Shown here in pieces: positions 44,533-56,878 of a stretch of DNA of 64,000 nucleotides. Position 1 is the stretch's first letter. The number at the start of each line of letters is the position of its first letter. The stretch lies in the NCBI GenBank assembly GCA_039720395.1, contig CM077833.1, positions 4,114,797 through 4,178,796 on the forward strand. The letters are read 5' to 3'. The notes below the pieces were generated by a model. The model was not told where the DNA came from, did no database searches, and saw only the letters and a program-made list of their open reading frames with translations. Both the position numbers and the translations under genes were made by a program. Source of the stretch: Liquidambar formosana. Its lineage: Eukaryota > Streptophyta > Magnoliopsida > Saxifragales > Altingiaceae.

Positions 44533-46429
44533 TAAATCTTATCCATAGCATGATAACCTACCCTAGGTCTTTGATTTTGGATTAATTTACAGGGAAATTT
44601 AGAATCTGAACATTATCTTCAGCGAAACTTTGGAATAAACACATCAAAATAACCAAGAAATACATAGACACTATCAATCTTGGCAAGGCTTGGAATTTCG
44701 TGAATTCGATGTTTATTGCTTTGATAATCACAAGTATATAAAAAGAGGGTTAAGGGACCACAACCAAAAATTACAAAACGGAGGGTCAAGTGACAACAAC
44801 CAAAAAGTGCGTAAGCATTGGGGATAGAGTCAACAAACTACAACCCGAAGGAGGGTCAAATGACCACAACCTCTAAATGTTAGTAGTTAGAAAGTTAGAA
44901 GTTAGTAGCCATTTTGAGTGGATTGATTATTATCCTTGCATTTCTTCAAGCTTGGGATGTTGAATTAAGTCCATGAACTCTATTTCAAAGGGATTATTTA
45001 TGTTTAAGTTGATAATTTTACTAACAAGAAAACGAGAAACAGTTAGTAAACAATATATATGCATGCATGACCCTAAACTTGCCAACTTTGATTTTGTTTA
45101 AGTATCAACTTGACTTTTTTTTGACATATTTGAACCTCCATTTCACATACCACATAGAATCAAACTCACATGCAATCAAAACAAAGGAAAATGGGTGCCA
45201 GCATCCTGTTGGGAATGGTTTGCATGCAAAATGGTGGTTTCGGGCCTCCTCACCTCAAACCCATTGCATTCGACCTTAATCCCTCCACGACATGTGTTGG
45301 GAAGTCTAAGTTGATACTCGGGCAAGAGGGGAGAAGGGTTGCAATCACATCTTGAAGGCTACAAAGATTGATATTGTTATGCTAGGAATTAAAAAGTTGA
45401 AATGATAAAAAGGATGCTCACCTAGTATGGATGATTTTCACCTTTGCTTTAGTTGAAGTTGAGTTGATTGTACTTTGATCAAGCTTAAAAATCCTCCCTT
45501 GATATGCTCCTTTGATGCTCCAAATGATACTTGAGAGATGGAATGGATAGATTGCTTGAGGATTAGTGAAAGTTAATGCATGTGTGCATGCATTAAAGTG
45601 GTTTAATGCATGTATGCATGTATTAGGGTGGTTTTAGTGGATGAATTTAGGGGTGTGACTGGAGGATTATGTGGGCATGGATGGCGGGATTATAATGGTA
45701 GCAATTTAGTGTAGAGATTGAGAGTAGAGATTGGGAGAATAGAGGTGTATTGGAGATGTGTATATGAAGTATATATAGAAGGCATATGGAATGAATTGAA
45801 AATGGGGGTATTTATAGGGAAAAATGGATTTTTAGGGGTAGAAAGGTAATTTGGAAGGGCATTTTAGGTAGTAGGGGGTATAGAAGGCATTTAGGAATTG
45901 TTTGGAGAAGGAATTATCCCATTTGATGGGGGGTAAAATGGTCCAAAATAGCCAAAAGGGAAATCTGCCTAGGAGGGTTATCCACACCTACATTCTAGGC
46001 GTGACTGAGTTTCTCCACTACAACATGCTTGCAGTTGCAGGGGAATATGCTAGGGTAAAAAGTCAACAAAAATAGGCTATTCATGCCTATAATATTGGCG
46101 TAAGCCCACTTTTTGTCAAATCAGCCATGAATCTTCATCATGGCCATGGAAACTTGTGATCCTCAGTTGGTGTGCCTCATTTGATGAAGTAGGGCCACTT
46201 TGGTGTGGCTGAGGCAATGGTTCACCCTATTTCGCAACTGTCCAATCGGCTGGTTTTGATCGATGTTCAATCCGGTCGATTTTGACTGTTGATTTTGAAT
46301 GTGGATTGAAACTTAGGTTTCCCAAACTTGTTTTGGGACTAAGTGTAGAGGATGAGACTCTTAGAACTCAATCAGATGGTCAATGTGCACGTATGATGCT
46401 CACAAAGCTACTAATTAGGGTTTCTTTAA

Positions 46430-47300
46430 TCGTGAAGCTAGTGACATCCGATCTTCAATCGAGTGGTCTCAAATTGACCTTGAGGGATTGATTTTGAGAT
46501 CTAACATTTGGATTTGTGATTGGAAGAGAGATTTTGAAGAATCAAAACCACCTAAAGTTTGATTCGAGTATTGACTATTAGGGTTTCATTTTAGCACAAG
46601 GCTTGTGCCTTTTAATTCTCAATCGAATGGTCCCAAATTGATCTTAGGGACTTGGATTTGAGATCTAACGATTGGATTGTCCATTAAATGAAGGATTTTG
46701 GAGAATCAAACCACCCTAAGTTGCTTTAGGGGGGTTGGATTTGGGGTTTTGAAGATCACAAGGCTTGTGCCTTTTGATCTTTGATTGAGTTGTCCCATAT
46801 TGATCTTGGGGACTTGAATTTAAGATCCAATGGTTGGATTGTCTATTGGATGAAGGATTTTGAAGAATCAAGGCATTCAAAGTTTGACTCGGGTAGCGAT
46901 TTAGGGTTTCGGAGTCTCGATCTATGATCAGACCATTGATCATGGAAATAAAACTTCCTAAACACGTTTTAGGAGTTCTATTGATGTCTTAAAATGATTT
47001 GATCATGAATTAGGGGGTGAGATTTAGGGATTGGCTCACCTGGAGTTGGACCGAAGGCCTAAATTAGGGTTTTGAGGTCCCGATCTGTGATTGGACCGTT
47101 GATCTCAGAAATGAAACATCCTAAACATGTTCTAGAGATTTCATTTATGGATTGTAGTGATTTGACCATGAATTGGATGGTTGGATTGAAATATTGAGTC
47201 ACCTGGAGTTGTCCAAGTGGTCAAATTAGGGTTCCGGGATCTTTAGTTTCATAGTCGGACAATGATCATGATATCTGAACGTCCTAAACGTGATATGTGA
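46430..47300 (+). repeat. Degenerate tandem repeats of about 160 bp
   Basis: Segments with TCAATCGA(G/A)TGGTC and TTTTGA(G/A)GAATCAA recur near 46452, 46617 and 46777. A related block with GATC(T/C)(A/G)TGAT and GACCATTGATC-like text recurs near 46915, 47079 and 47240. Spacing is about 160-165 bp. Telo-box-like TAGGGTTT(C/T) recurs in each. Confidence 0.65.
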
Positions 47301-47850
47301 ACATGAATAATGATCCAAAGGATTTTGGATGAAAATTGCATGGTAAAGATCACGAATTGGGCTACCCAAAGTTGTTGGAGGCCCTATTAAGCTTTTTGGG
47401 TGGACTAATGGATGATCAAACTATTGGATTTGTTGACTAGAAGCCATAAACTTGAATTAGGGGTTCAAATAATGGATCAAGAGGTTTTCACCTTGAATCG
47501 AACAGTGAGATTTGAGAATCAATCCTCCCAAAGTTGTTTGGGGGCTGATTTTAGGGTTTTGGACAAGTTAGACCACGATCGTGTGGTTGGATATAATAAT
47601 TAAAGGTTCTGAACTTGGTTCAAAGGTTTAGATTGAGATGTGGTGGTATATAATTGCCAATCAGACCATTGGATCCAGGGAATTGATGTACCTAAGGCTA
47701 TACTAGGCAATTGATTGTGATCTGATAAAGTTTCGGACTTTGTGCCAGTCTCCTGATTTGTAGGTTTGGAAATTGGATTTAGGGAAATGTATCCCCTTGA
47801 TTCAAGTGGGATTTTATAAACAAAATCGGATGTCAGGGTGTGTCCAGCCT

Positions 47851-49410
47851 AATACACAAGTTTGAAACTTTTACCAACTTAAAGGACTTAACCCATAGGT
47901 GGTAAGCTTATTCATTATATATTACGGAGTCAGTCATCTCTTTCTCTTCGTCTTTCTAAGTTCTAACATCGGATTAACCCGGCCACATGTGAACCTCAAC
48001 ATGAAACTATTAAAAGATTTTCACCAACACAAACTAAGTACTGTAAAATACTTAAAAGAATTATTAAGGTAATACTCAAATATTTTTTTTTTTAAAAAAA
48101 TTATAAACTAAAATTAATAAAATGATAGTACATATAAATATAAATTTTCAAATATTATGTGTGTGTGTATATATATATATATGGGAGAATCTATGTTGGG
48201 GTACTACCCCATTATAGATGATGAGGTACCCCATCATTAGCTGTTAATCATTACTTTTTAAACAGGTTGAAACTTGCTACAAGGACAAAGTGCCAGGCCA
48301 AATTGGTTTTTAGTGTGCGTTTGGCGTACCGTTTCAAAATAAAAAGACTTTTTAAAGAAAGGCATTTCCAAAACGTCATTCTTAAAAGACATTTGGAAAA
48401 AGATAAATATTTAGTGTACATACATTTTAGAAGTCTTTTTGTGTAAAAAAATAGATAAACAACAAGAATTTATAGTTTCGCTTACACTTTTTTACTTTTT
48501 CGCAAATTTCATTTTAAAAAACTACCCCCAGTAGTTTTTACTAAACTGTATTTTGGAGTAAATGCCTTTTTCTAAACGGCAATTTAAGTGGCTCACCAAT
48601 CACTTGTAAAATAATAAAAATGACTTTTACCCTTTACAAGATCTTTTGAAGCCTCCCAAACAATGCGCCAAATGCCCACTTAGTATTTTTTTTTTATTTA
48701 TAATAATAACCTTTCTCTATATGGTAATAATTAATGATTCTTTAAGCAATAGATTCTCTTTTCTTGGTTAAATTTTTTTTATTCTTTCTCCTAAAACATT
48801 CAGTCCTCTAATGTTTTCATAATCTTTCTCTTGAAAACATCATCACTCTCTACCAAAAATTTATTGAGAAACATTTTAAAATCAAGGTCACTAAACAATT
48901 GATCTTATTTGGGAAGTATTCTAAAATTTAAACTTAAAATAGCAAACTTATTAAGGTAAAAAACTCATTAGTCCAAAAAAAAGTAGCTAAGTTTTGACTA
49001 AGTTATCAAGCACATGATACGAATTTGATCCATGAGTCCCAACTTGTTTATTTTGATTTTTTATATTTATTTTTTTGTGAAAAAAAAAAAAAAACAAACA
49101 AACTCATTTATCATAGGGTTCTCTTCGCTCATTTCCTCCTTGTTCCTATCTATCAACCGGGTCTTGTTTCTCTGCATCTACAAGTTGTCTTTGTTGTCCC
49201 TCCCATTCTCTTCAATGGTAAGCCATACTTCATTGTATAAGGAATCAATGGATGATCATTCACACACACAGCGGGCTAAAAATCACCCAACACATGCCAT
49301 GGCCTCCCAGGGACTCAAACTCATTTCCATGCTTTGATACCAATTGTAGGACCAAGTACTATCTATTTCACTTAAAACGGTGCCCTCAAATCTTTTAAAG
49401 GGCAGCACAG
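47851..49410. other. AT-rich DNA with microsatellite and candidate MITE; no gene
   Basis: A (GT)n(AT)n microsatellite lies at 48158-48182. Open frames at 49025-49337 are low-complexity. GCTTTGATACCA near 49334 is the reverse of a TGGTATCA primer-site relic and suggests another decayed LTR element. CACAG at 49406-49410 is the expected left target duplication of copia C. Confidence 0.5.
48311..48682. mobile_element. Candidate MITE
   Basis: Imperfect terminal inverted repeats match about 18 of 24 bases: TAGTGTGCGTTTGGCG at the left and the reverse of CGCCAAATGCCCACTTA at the right. The length is about 370 bp, AT-rich with no coding. GTGCGTTTGGC ends are common in small plant DNA elements. I could not find a convincing target duplication. 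Confidence 0.45.
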
Positions 49411-51065
49411 TGTTGGGAATCATATAAGAGGGAAGAATTGAAGTGCGAAATATAAAAACTTTTCCTTTGATTCCACAGCCCATGAATCTAACTATGCATA
49501 ACACAAAATCAAACCCTAACTACAAAGAGGGTTAGAATACTTACAGAATTTTATGTCTTCTCCTTTTTGCTCCAAGCTTTGATTCCAGACAATGGTGAAT
49601 GAGAAGCCCAAGTGTGCTACCTCTAACGGTATCCACACCTAGCTAGAGTTTCAAGTCCTTTCCACCTTTTCCTTGTTGTTGCTAGTATAGGAGGAGAGGA
49701 AAGAGAGAGAGAAGGAGGCTGGAAATTCTAGCCAGCCCTTGGGGAGTTCAACTTATTATGATGTCACACATCATAGTGTGGCTTATATAGTCCACACTAA
49801 GGGGGACCGGCCCTAGGGGGAAACCCTATTAGGGTTTTATGCAATTTCTCTAAATTGCACAATAACCCCTATAAATTATATCAAATATAAATAGGCCTCA
49901 AAGAACTATTCTTTATGCACTCATACCCTTTCTCTCATAGACTTTAAAGCTCATCTTGCATGATCAGTGTGTGACCCATTGGTTTACATCATCAAGCAGT
50001 AGGAATAGCACAAGGTGTGCACAATGGAACTCTTTCCATTTAGGGTCTAATTGGAACTCATTCCAATTCCCTAATTGGTTATAACTCACTTATATCAATA
50101 AGGGCTTCTACTAACCATGAATAACACCTAGCATATGGTTCATGGTGTCGTCCTTAATAAAGTGAATATGTATCTATCAAAGAACCCTTCTGTTATAGTT
50201 TATAGGTTACAATTACATCCTTCCATTTACACAATGTCTCCAATTGAACTAATAGGACATGGAAGTCTGTCAAGTCCCTACTTCAATTACTTTATACTCA
50301 TTCATAAATATAAACTCAATGATGAACTTATGGAAACTCCTTTCCATATTCACACTGCCATGGCCATGGATTGAATGAGTTATATTATGAATGCTACATG
50401 AGACATTCTCTCTCTTTTTCCTGAGAGTAATGGATTCCTTGTTGATCACTCATATGCCTTCATACACATAGCAATAGGGCCAATGAACACCTTTACAGAC
50501 CTTTGAATAGGATCTGCACTTAGTGTTATCAAACTTCTAAAGCTACATGCATAAGGTAACTATGGTGTCTCAGGTCTAAGGATTACTTGTACCACTATAA
50601 CATTGAGAAACTGATTGACAGGCAGGTTAAAACTCCATTCAGTTTATCTCAAATCTTTGGTCACATTCAGTGTACCTATTCTATTAATAGGCACCCACCT
50701 GTTGGTTGTAGTGTCTCCACACAAATAGCTTGAGACCAACTATCCTCCTATAGAGTCAACCTAACAAGTGCTAATCCTATGGTTCATTATTGTCCATCAT
50801 AGTGAACCTTCAACTAGGAATGATTTAGGAGTTTAGTACAGAGATATATTTACAGTCTCATAATTACAACTCTTTGTAATTCAATATTCTCAACTCTAAC
50901 TCCTTGGACATATTATGTAAATATAAATGATGCATACAAGCATAATAGAATAAGCCCTTTTATTAAATCAATAATAGATGTGACATACATAAATGAAATC
51001 AAATGATTGTTCCTTTATCCCTAAACAATCATCTCTATGATTAGCTCTAGGGCATAACTCTAACA
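49411..51065 (-). repeat. 3' LTR of copia C (reverse)
   Basis: It is 1655 bp, from TGTTGGGAATC to GCATAACTCTAACA. The TATA inverted repeat is intact (AGTGTGG 49775-49781, CCACACT 49792-49798). ATCTCCCACTTGCA follows as the reversed purine tract. Confidence 0.95.
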
Positions 51066-51079
51066 ATCTCCCACTTGCA

Positions 51080-51745
51080 CTATAGCCAATCCACAATGTA
51101 TCTAATGCCCATTTCCTGTCTGTGGTGATCCAACTACTCTTGGGTCATAGCTTTAGTGAAGGGATCTGCTACATTCTCTGTTGTGTGAATCTTCTGTATG
51201 CTAATATCACCTCTTCCAATGATCTCTCTAATCACATGGAATCGACGCTTAATGTGTTTAGACTTTTGATGAGACCATAGTTCCTTAGCTTGAGCAATAG
51301 CCCCGTTGTTGTCACAAAACAATGGCAAGGGCTTCTCAATGGCAGGAACTATTCCCAGTTCAGTAATGAACTTCTTTATCCAAACAGCTTCCTTTGCAGC
51401 CTCTGATGCAGCAATATACTCAGCCTCTATAGTGGAGTCTGCTGTAACATCCTGTTTACAGCTCCTCCAACTTACAGCTCCACCATTCAAGGTGAAAACA
51501 TACCCTGATGTTAATTTCCTATAATCATCATCAGATTAAAAATCTGAATCCGTATAAGCAACCATTTCTAAGTTTCTTCCTCCATAGACAAGGAATAGTT
51601 CCTTAGTTCTTCTTAAGTACTTAAGGACAGCCTTGACTGCTTCCTAGTGTTTCACACCTGGGTCTGCCTGATATCTGCTTGTAACACTTACACCAAAAGC
51701 GATATCTGGTCTTGTACATAACATGGCATACATTAGACTCCCTAC
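51080..51745 (-). pseudogene. Copia C RNase H part (broken)
   Basis: Minus-strand reading gives SLMYAML, SRYQADPGVKH, SGYVFTLNGGAVSW, EAEYIAASEAAKEAVW, LFCDNNGAIAQA and ENVADPFTKAMTQE. Two stops interrupt it. TAA near 51535 stands where copia-1 has CAA, and TAG near 51138 stands where copia-1 has CAG. At the C-terminus C reads CAG where copia-1 has its TAG stop, and continues 12 residues to a stop at 51080-51082. Confidence 0.9.
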
Positions 51746-53397
51746 TGTTAGGATTATGCCCTAGAGCCAATCATAGAGATGATTGTTTAGGGATTAGGAA
51801 CAATCATTTGATTTCATTTGTGTATGTCACATTTATTATTGATTTAATAAAAGGGCTTATTCTATTATGTTTATATGCATCATTTATATTTACATAATAT
51901 GTCCATGGAGTTAGAGTTGAGAATATGGAATTACAAAGAGTTGTAATTTTGAGACTGTAGATATATCTCTGTACTAAACTCCTAAAGCATTCCTAGTTGA
52001 AGGTTCACTATGATGGAAAATAATGAACCATAGGACTAGTACTTGTTAGGTTGACTCTATAGGAGGATAGCTAGTCTCAAGCTATTTGTGTGGAGACACT
52101 ATAACCAACAAGTGGGTGCCTATTATGAGAATAGGTACACTGAATGTGACCAAAGATATGAGATAAAGTGAATGGAGTTTTATCCTGCCTGTCAATCAGT
52201 TTCTCATTGTTATAGTGGTACAAGTAATCCTTAGACCTGAGACACCATAGTTGTTTTATGCATGTAGATTTAGAAGTTTGATAACACTAAGTGCAAATCC
52301 TATTCAGGGGTTTGCAAAGGTGTTCATTGGCCCTACTGCTATGTGTATGAAGGCATGTGAGTGATCAACAAGGGATCCATCACTCTCAGGAAAAAGAGAG
52401 AGAATGTCTCATATAGCATTCATAATATAACTCATTAAATCCATGGCCATGGTAGGATAAATATGAAAAGAGTTTCATGAGTTCATCAATGAGTTGATAT
52501 CTTTGAATGAGTATAAAGTAATTGAACTAGGGACTTAACAGACTTCCATGTCCTATTAGTTCAATTGGAGACATTGTGTTGAAGGAAGGATGCAATTGTA
52601 ACCTATAAACTATAACAGAAGGGTTCTTTGATAGATACATATTCACTTCATTAAGGACGACACTATGAACCATATGCTAGGTGTTATTCATGGTTAGTAG
52701 AAACCCTAATTGATATAAGTGAGTTATAATCAATTAGGGAATTGGAAGGAGTTCCAATTAGACCCTAAATGGAAAGAGTTCCATTGTGCACACCTCGCGC
52801 TATTCCTACTACTTGATGGTGTGAACCCAATGGGTCACACACTGATCATGCAAGATGAGCTTTAAAGTCTATGAGAGAAAGGGTATGAGTGCATAAAGAA
52901 TAGTTCTTTGAGGCCTATTTATATTTGATATAATTTATAGGGGTTATTGTGCAATTTAGAGAAATTGCATAAAACCCTAATAGGGTTTCCCCCTAGGGCC
53001 GGCCCCCTTAGTGTGGACTATATAAGTCACACTATGATGTGTGACATCATCATAAGTTGAACTCCCCAAGGGCTAGCTAGAATTTCCAGCCTCCCTCTCT
53101 CTCTCTCCTCTCTTCTCCTACACTAGCAACAACAAGGAAAAGGAGGAAAGGACTTGAAGCTCTAACTAGGTGTGGATACCGTTGGAGGCAGCACACTTGG
53201 GCTGCTCATTCACCGCTGTCCGGAATCAAAGCTTGGAGCAAAAAGGAGAAGACAAAAAATTCTGTAAGTGTTCTAACCCTCTTCGTAGTTAGGGTTTGAT
53301 TTTGTGTTATGCATAGTTAGATTCATGGGCTGTGGAATCATAGGAAAAATTTTTATATTCCGCACTTCAATTTTTCCCTCTTGTTCGATTCCCAACA
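51746..53397 (+). repeat. 5' LTR of copia B
   Basis: It is 1652 bp. TATATAAG lies near 53019 within AGTGTGG (53010) and TCACACT (53027), one mismatch from the perfect arms of copia-1. It ends CCCAACA. Confidence 0.95.
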
Positions 53398-53398
53398 G

Positions 53399-53411
53399 TG
53401 GTATCAGAGCC
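53399..53411 (+). promoter_or_regulatory. Copia B primer-binding site
   Basis: TGGTATCAGAGCC is identical to that of copia-1, one base after the LTR. Confidence 0.95.
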
Positions 53412-56400
53412 ATGATTATGCATAATACAAAATACATATGGGCTGGTAATTATGGTGTAGTTGAATGATTCAAAAATCTGGAAAATTTTTCTGCATAATT
53501 GGTTTTCCTCCATGGCTGAACCTAGGGTTTGGAACCCTAGGTCAATTCTCTTCTACTCCTCTTCTTATTGATGGTTAAGTGTATCCATGGATGCAATAGG
53601 TTGCATAGGGTTTGATTTTGGAGAAGAAGAATAAGGAAACTAGGGTTTTATAAAACTGTTATGAACAGTTTTCATGGTAGCCATGAAAAACCGTCATCTT
53701 GTTTTGCATGCCGAATTCAGAGTTCTTCTCCAAAATTTTCAAGCCATATATGGTTAGAAAGCTCTTCGAATAAGCTTTCCAACCCAATAAACGGTGCATC
53801 AATCCGAGTTCTGTAGTGAAAGTTATGAATTTTTTACTACAGGCTGTCTGGAAAGATAGTTTTGCTCGGGAATGATGCAATAGCCACAACTTTGAGTTAT
53901 TGATGGAGATCAAAGGCATGGAAATGGTTGCCACCACTTGGGTTATGTTATAGACATGGTAGGGAAAGGTTCCCAAGCATTTAGATGCATCATAATTGGA
54001 TTAAGATGCTAGAACAGAAGGAAGAAGGAGAAGAACACCATGGAGGCTGAATCTGGGTTTTAGAACCCTATGGTTCTTGCAATTAATTCTAATTAAATCT
54101 GCTGTATTTATGATGGCAAATCATTGTAGGATCATTATATATAATGTATATATGATTTTCTTTAAGTTTCAAAAAGGTTTTGATGGAAAACGATTCAAAA
54201 AGTTTGAAAATTTTTCATGAACAGCATAGCAGAATTTTTCTGCAGAAAAGTCATCAATGGAGTTTTGATTAGAACTTGAGTTAGGGAACTCCAAATTGCA
54301 TGAAACCAATTGCATTAGTTTCCTAAGACATGTAGGATACTGGGAAAATTCGTTTGATAGGCTGACTTAATCATCTTGCTGGGTTTTAAATCAATTTCTG
54401 ACCATGGACAGTATGCTGTCAAATTCTGGGCAGCCTACTGTTGTTTTAATTGTTTAGAACAATTGGTGATGATATGATCATCCAAACCTCTTCTATTAGC
54501 TTAGTATTTCATGTAGGGACATGATACAAAAGCTGCTTTCAATGGAGGAGTCGAATTGATAAGGATTTAGAAGCTATTGTGACCTTCAAGGTCTGCAACA
54601 ATGGCTCCAGCAATGGGTTTTGGAAACCCTGATTGTTCTTGATGATGGCAGCCACTTCCACCACTTCTCACGTGTCCAGAGGCTTGTCCCACACCCCTAG
54701 GATGTTCTCCCATGACTGGCCATGGCCTCCCACAGTCGTTGGTGGCCATGGCAGCCTAGCCAAGCTCAGGCAGCCCCCTGGTAGTGACGGCTGCATAGAG
54801 TTAAGGATGAAACCCTAATTTTGAGTTAATGATGAAACCCTAATTTCATTATGGCATTAATTAAAACCCTAATTGGAATATTAATTACCTTAATTAAGAG
54901 TTAATGATTGGTCATTAAATGACCAATCATGGTTATTAATTGTTAGGGTATAATTAATACCATTAATGATGTCTAGGGTTAGGGTTTTGATAACCCTAAT
55001 TAGTGTAATTAATTAAGGGTAATAAATACCCTATTTGGCATTAATTAAACCCTAATCCCTTTTATTAAATACCGTATGAACCTAGGGTTTTAATGATTGG
55101 CTATTAAATGACCAATCATAAGGCATTTAATGATTAGGGCTTGCATTTAGAGTTTAGGGTTATGCATTTAGGGTTTAGGGTTTTAGGAAACCCTAATACA
55201 CTAATTCATCATTTAATTGATTTTATTTAATTCCCATGTTAATTATTTAATTAATATTGATTAATTTTATAATGTTTTAAATGGTTTAAAATACAATTGG
55301 GGATTAAATTAAAATCTATAAATTCTTAATTAAATGAAATTGTTTTGTTTAAATAAGGAAACCCTAATATTGGATATTAGAGTTATTTTAGGAAACTTTA
55401 TATGTTTCTATTAATTTGATTAATTGAAACTAAATGTCTTAAATGTTAAGACTTTATTTAATTCTGGATATTTTTGTTTAAACCTAATAAGATTAGGATG
55501 CATTAATGAGATTAATGTAAATCATTCAAGAGAATTACCATAATGCCCATATGTTTTAATGCTTACAGTTTTTCTTTACATTATGCAATGAGATTGTATG
55601 TATGTGTTTGGATGATGATTATGGACTATACCCTTTAAACCAATTGTGATTGGCCGTCTTATGAATGGGTTGTAATAATTTTTCAAGAGTTGTAATTTTA
55701 TTATGGTGATGTAATTTATTATTTGGGGCTTGCATGCCACGTTCCCTCTCTCTCTATCATTCTCTTATGTACCCCACATTCTCCTTATGTATCCCTTTCT
55801 ATATATTATGTAAATGTTATGTAATCGAGAGCGCATTAAGGAGCATGGTGGACTCAAAGGAGTATGATGGACCCTAACAAGCCAATGGTGGAGACCAACA
55901 AGCCAATGGTAGAGACCATCAAGCCAAGGGAGCAGATTGAAGGACTTGAAAGCTTAGAGAAGTTTTTCAAGAAAGCATGCATGTTACGAATGGTTTATTT
56001 TACGATCACCTACACCCACCATAGACCTAGGATTTAATCTATTGGCTTGGATTGAATCTTCTTAAAGTCTATAATCATCATAGTGGGAGCTTTTATTTAT
56101 GAGATAATTGTATTAGCTCCAATACCATAGTTTGGTATATGTTACCTATTCACTTAGGGACTAATATCAAAATATGGTACTTTATATATGTTGATATATA
56201 ATAGCATGCGCTGTATGATTTATAATAGCATAAGATGTATGATTATAAATAGCATAATTTATATGTTTAAATTTGATACATAGGATGCATGTTAATTTGA
56301 TGAGACCCTTTAAAACCCCTCTTATTTTAACATTAAGTTGAAAATGAAGAAATCATAGGGAATGAATTCTTCATTGCGTTCCATCATTATAGGATCATCT

Positions 56401-56878
56401 AACGTCCCTTAATGTGGGTACTTGGCTGCAGACATGTAGGAGCTACCCATGTTAAAGACATTACTTGAAACTATCACATATGAGATATCATGGGGTGCCT
56501 AAACTGGTATATACCAAGAAACTAACATGTGAGGTATATATTTGGCGAAACATACCTGTGTGAATGATGGGTTTAACTTAACTAGGGAAGTATTCCAAGA
56601 AACTAACATGTGAGGTGTATGTTCCCTAGAGGCAAAAACGATTGGAACTTGCTTATGAAGCAATAGACAAAGAGTTGTCTTCTTATTGTGGGTTAGAAGT
56701 CAAGAAACTAACATGTGAGGCTTCTAGGTCACAGTGGGACCCCAATCCCCATTAAGGAATGAGATTCCCGAATTCCATTAGAGGGTGTATGGAATTTGAT
56801 AAAATAGTGGGAGGTACCATATGATTAAACACCCAATCATTATGGATAAAAATGAAATCTAATTCTCTGTTTATGTAG
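53412..56878 (+). other. Copia B leader, conserved with copia-1
   Basis: It is collinear with 11794-14810. It keeps the 27-bp palindrome (54904-54930), telo-boxes, telomere-like runs (55140-55190) and the three 21-bp motifs at 56514, 56595 and 56700. An extra stretch at 53620-54040 (near a 105-codon minus-strand frame without domains) and AT-rich extra sequence near 56160-56270 are differences. Confidence 0.85.

Larger units (their letters stand above)
42885..47850. other. LTR-like non-coding DNA, palindrome-rich
   Basis: A segment near 43020-43050 (AGAAGGTGTTAGGCACCCC) resembles the reversed LTR tail of Tat/Ogre elements. Near 47835 AGGGTGTGTCCA resembles a reversed TGTCACACCC start. I suggest a decayed minus-strand Tat-type LTR, but I cannot prove ends or a target duplication. 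Long open frames here, for example 43318-43854, lack domains. Hairpins fill 42931-44532 and a degenerate tandem repeat fills 46430-47300. Confidence 0.45.

Noticed and set aside
53659..53976. 105-codon minus-strand frame in the copia B leader
   Set aside because: Absent from the matching leader of copia-1 and without a domain. Probably extra leader sequence open by chance.
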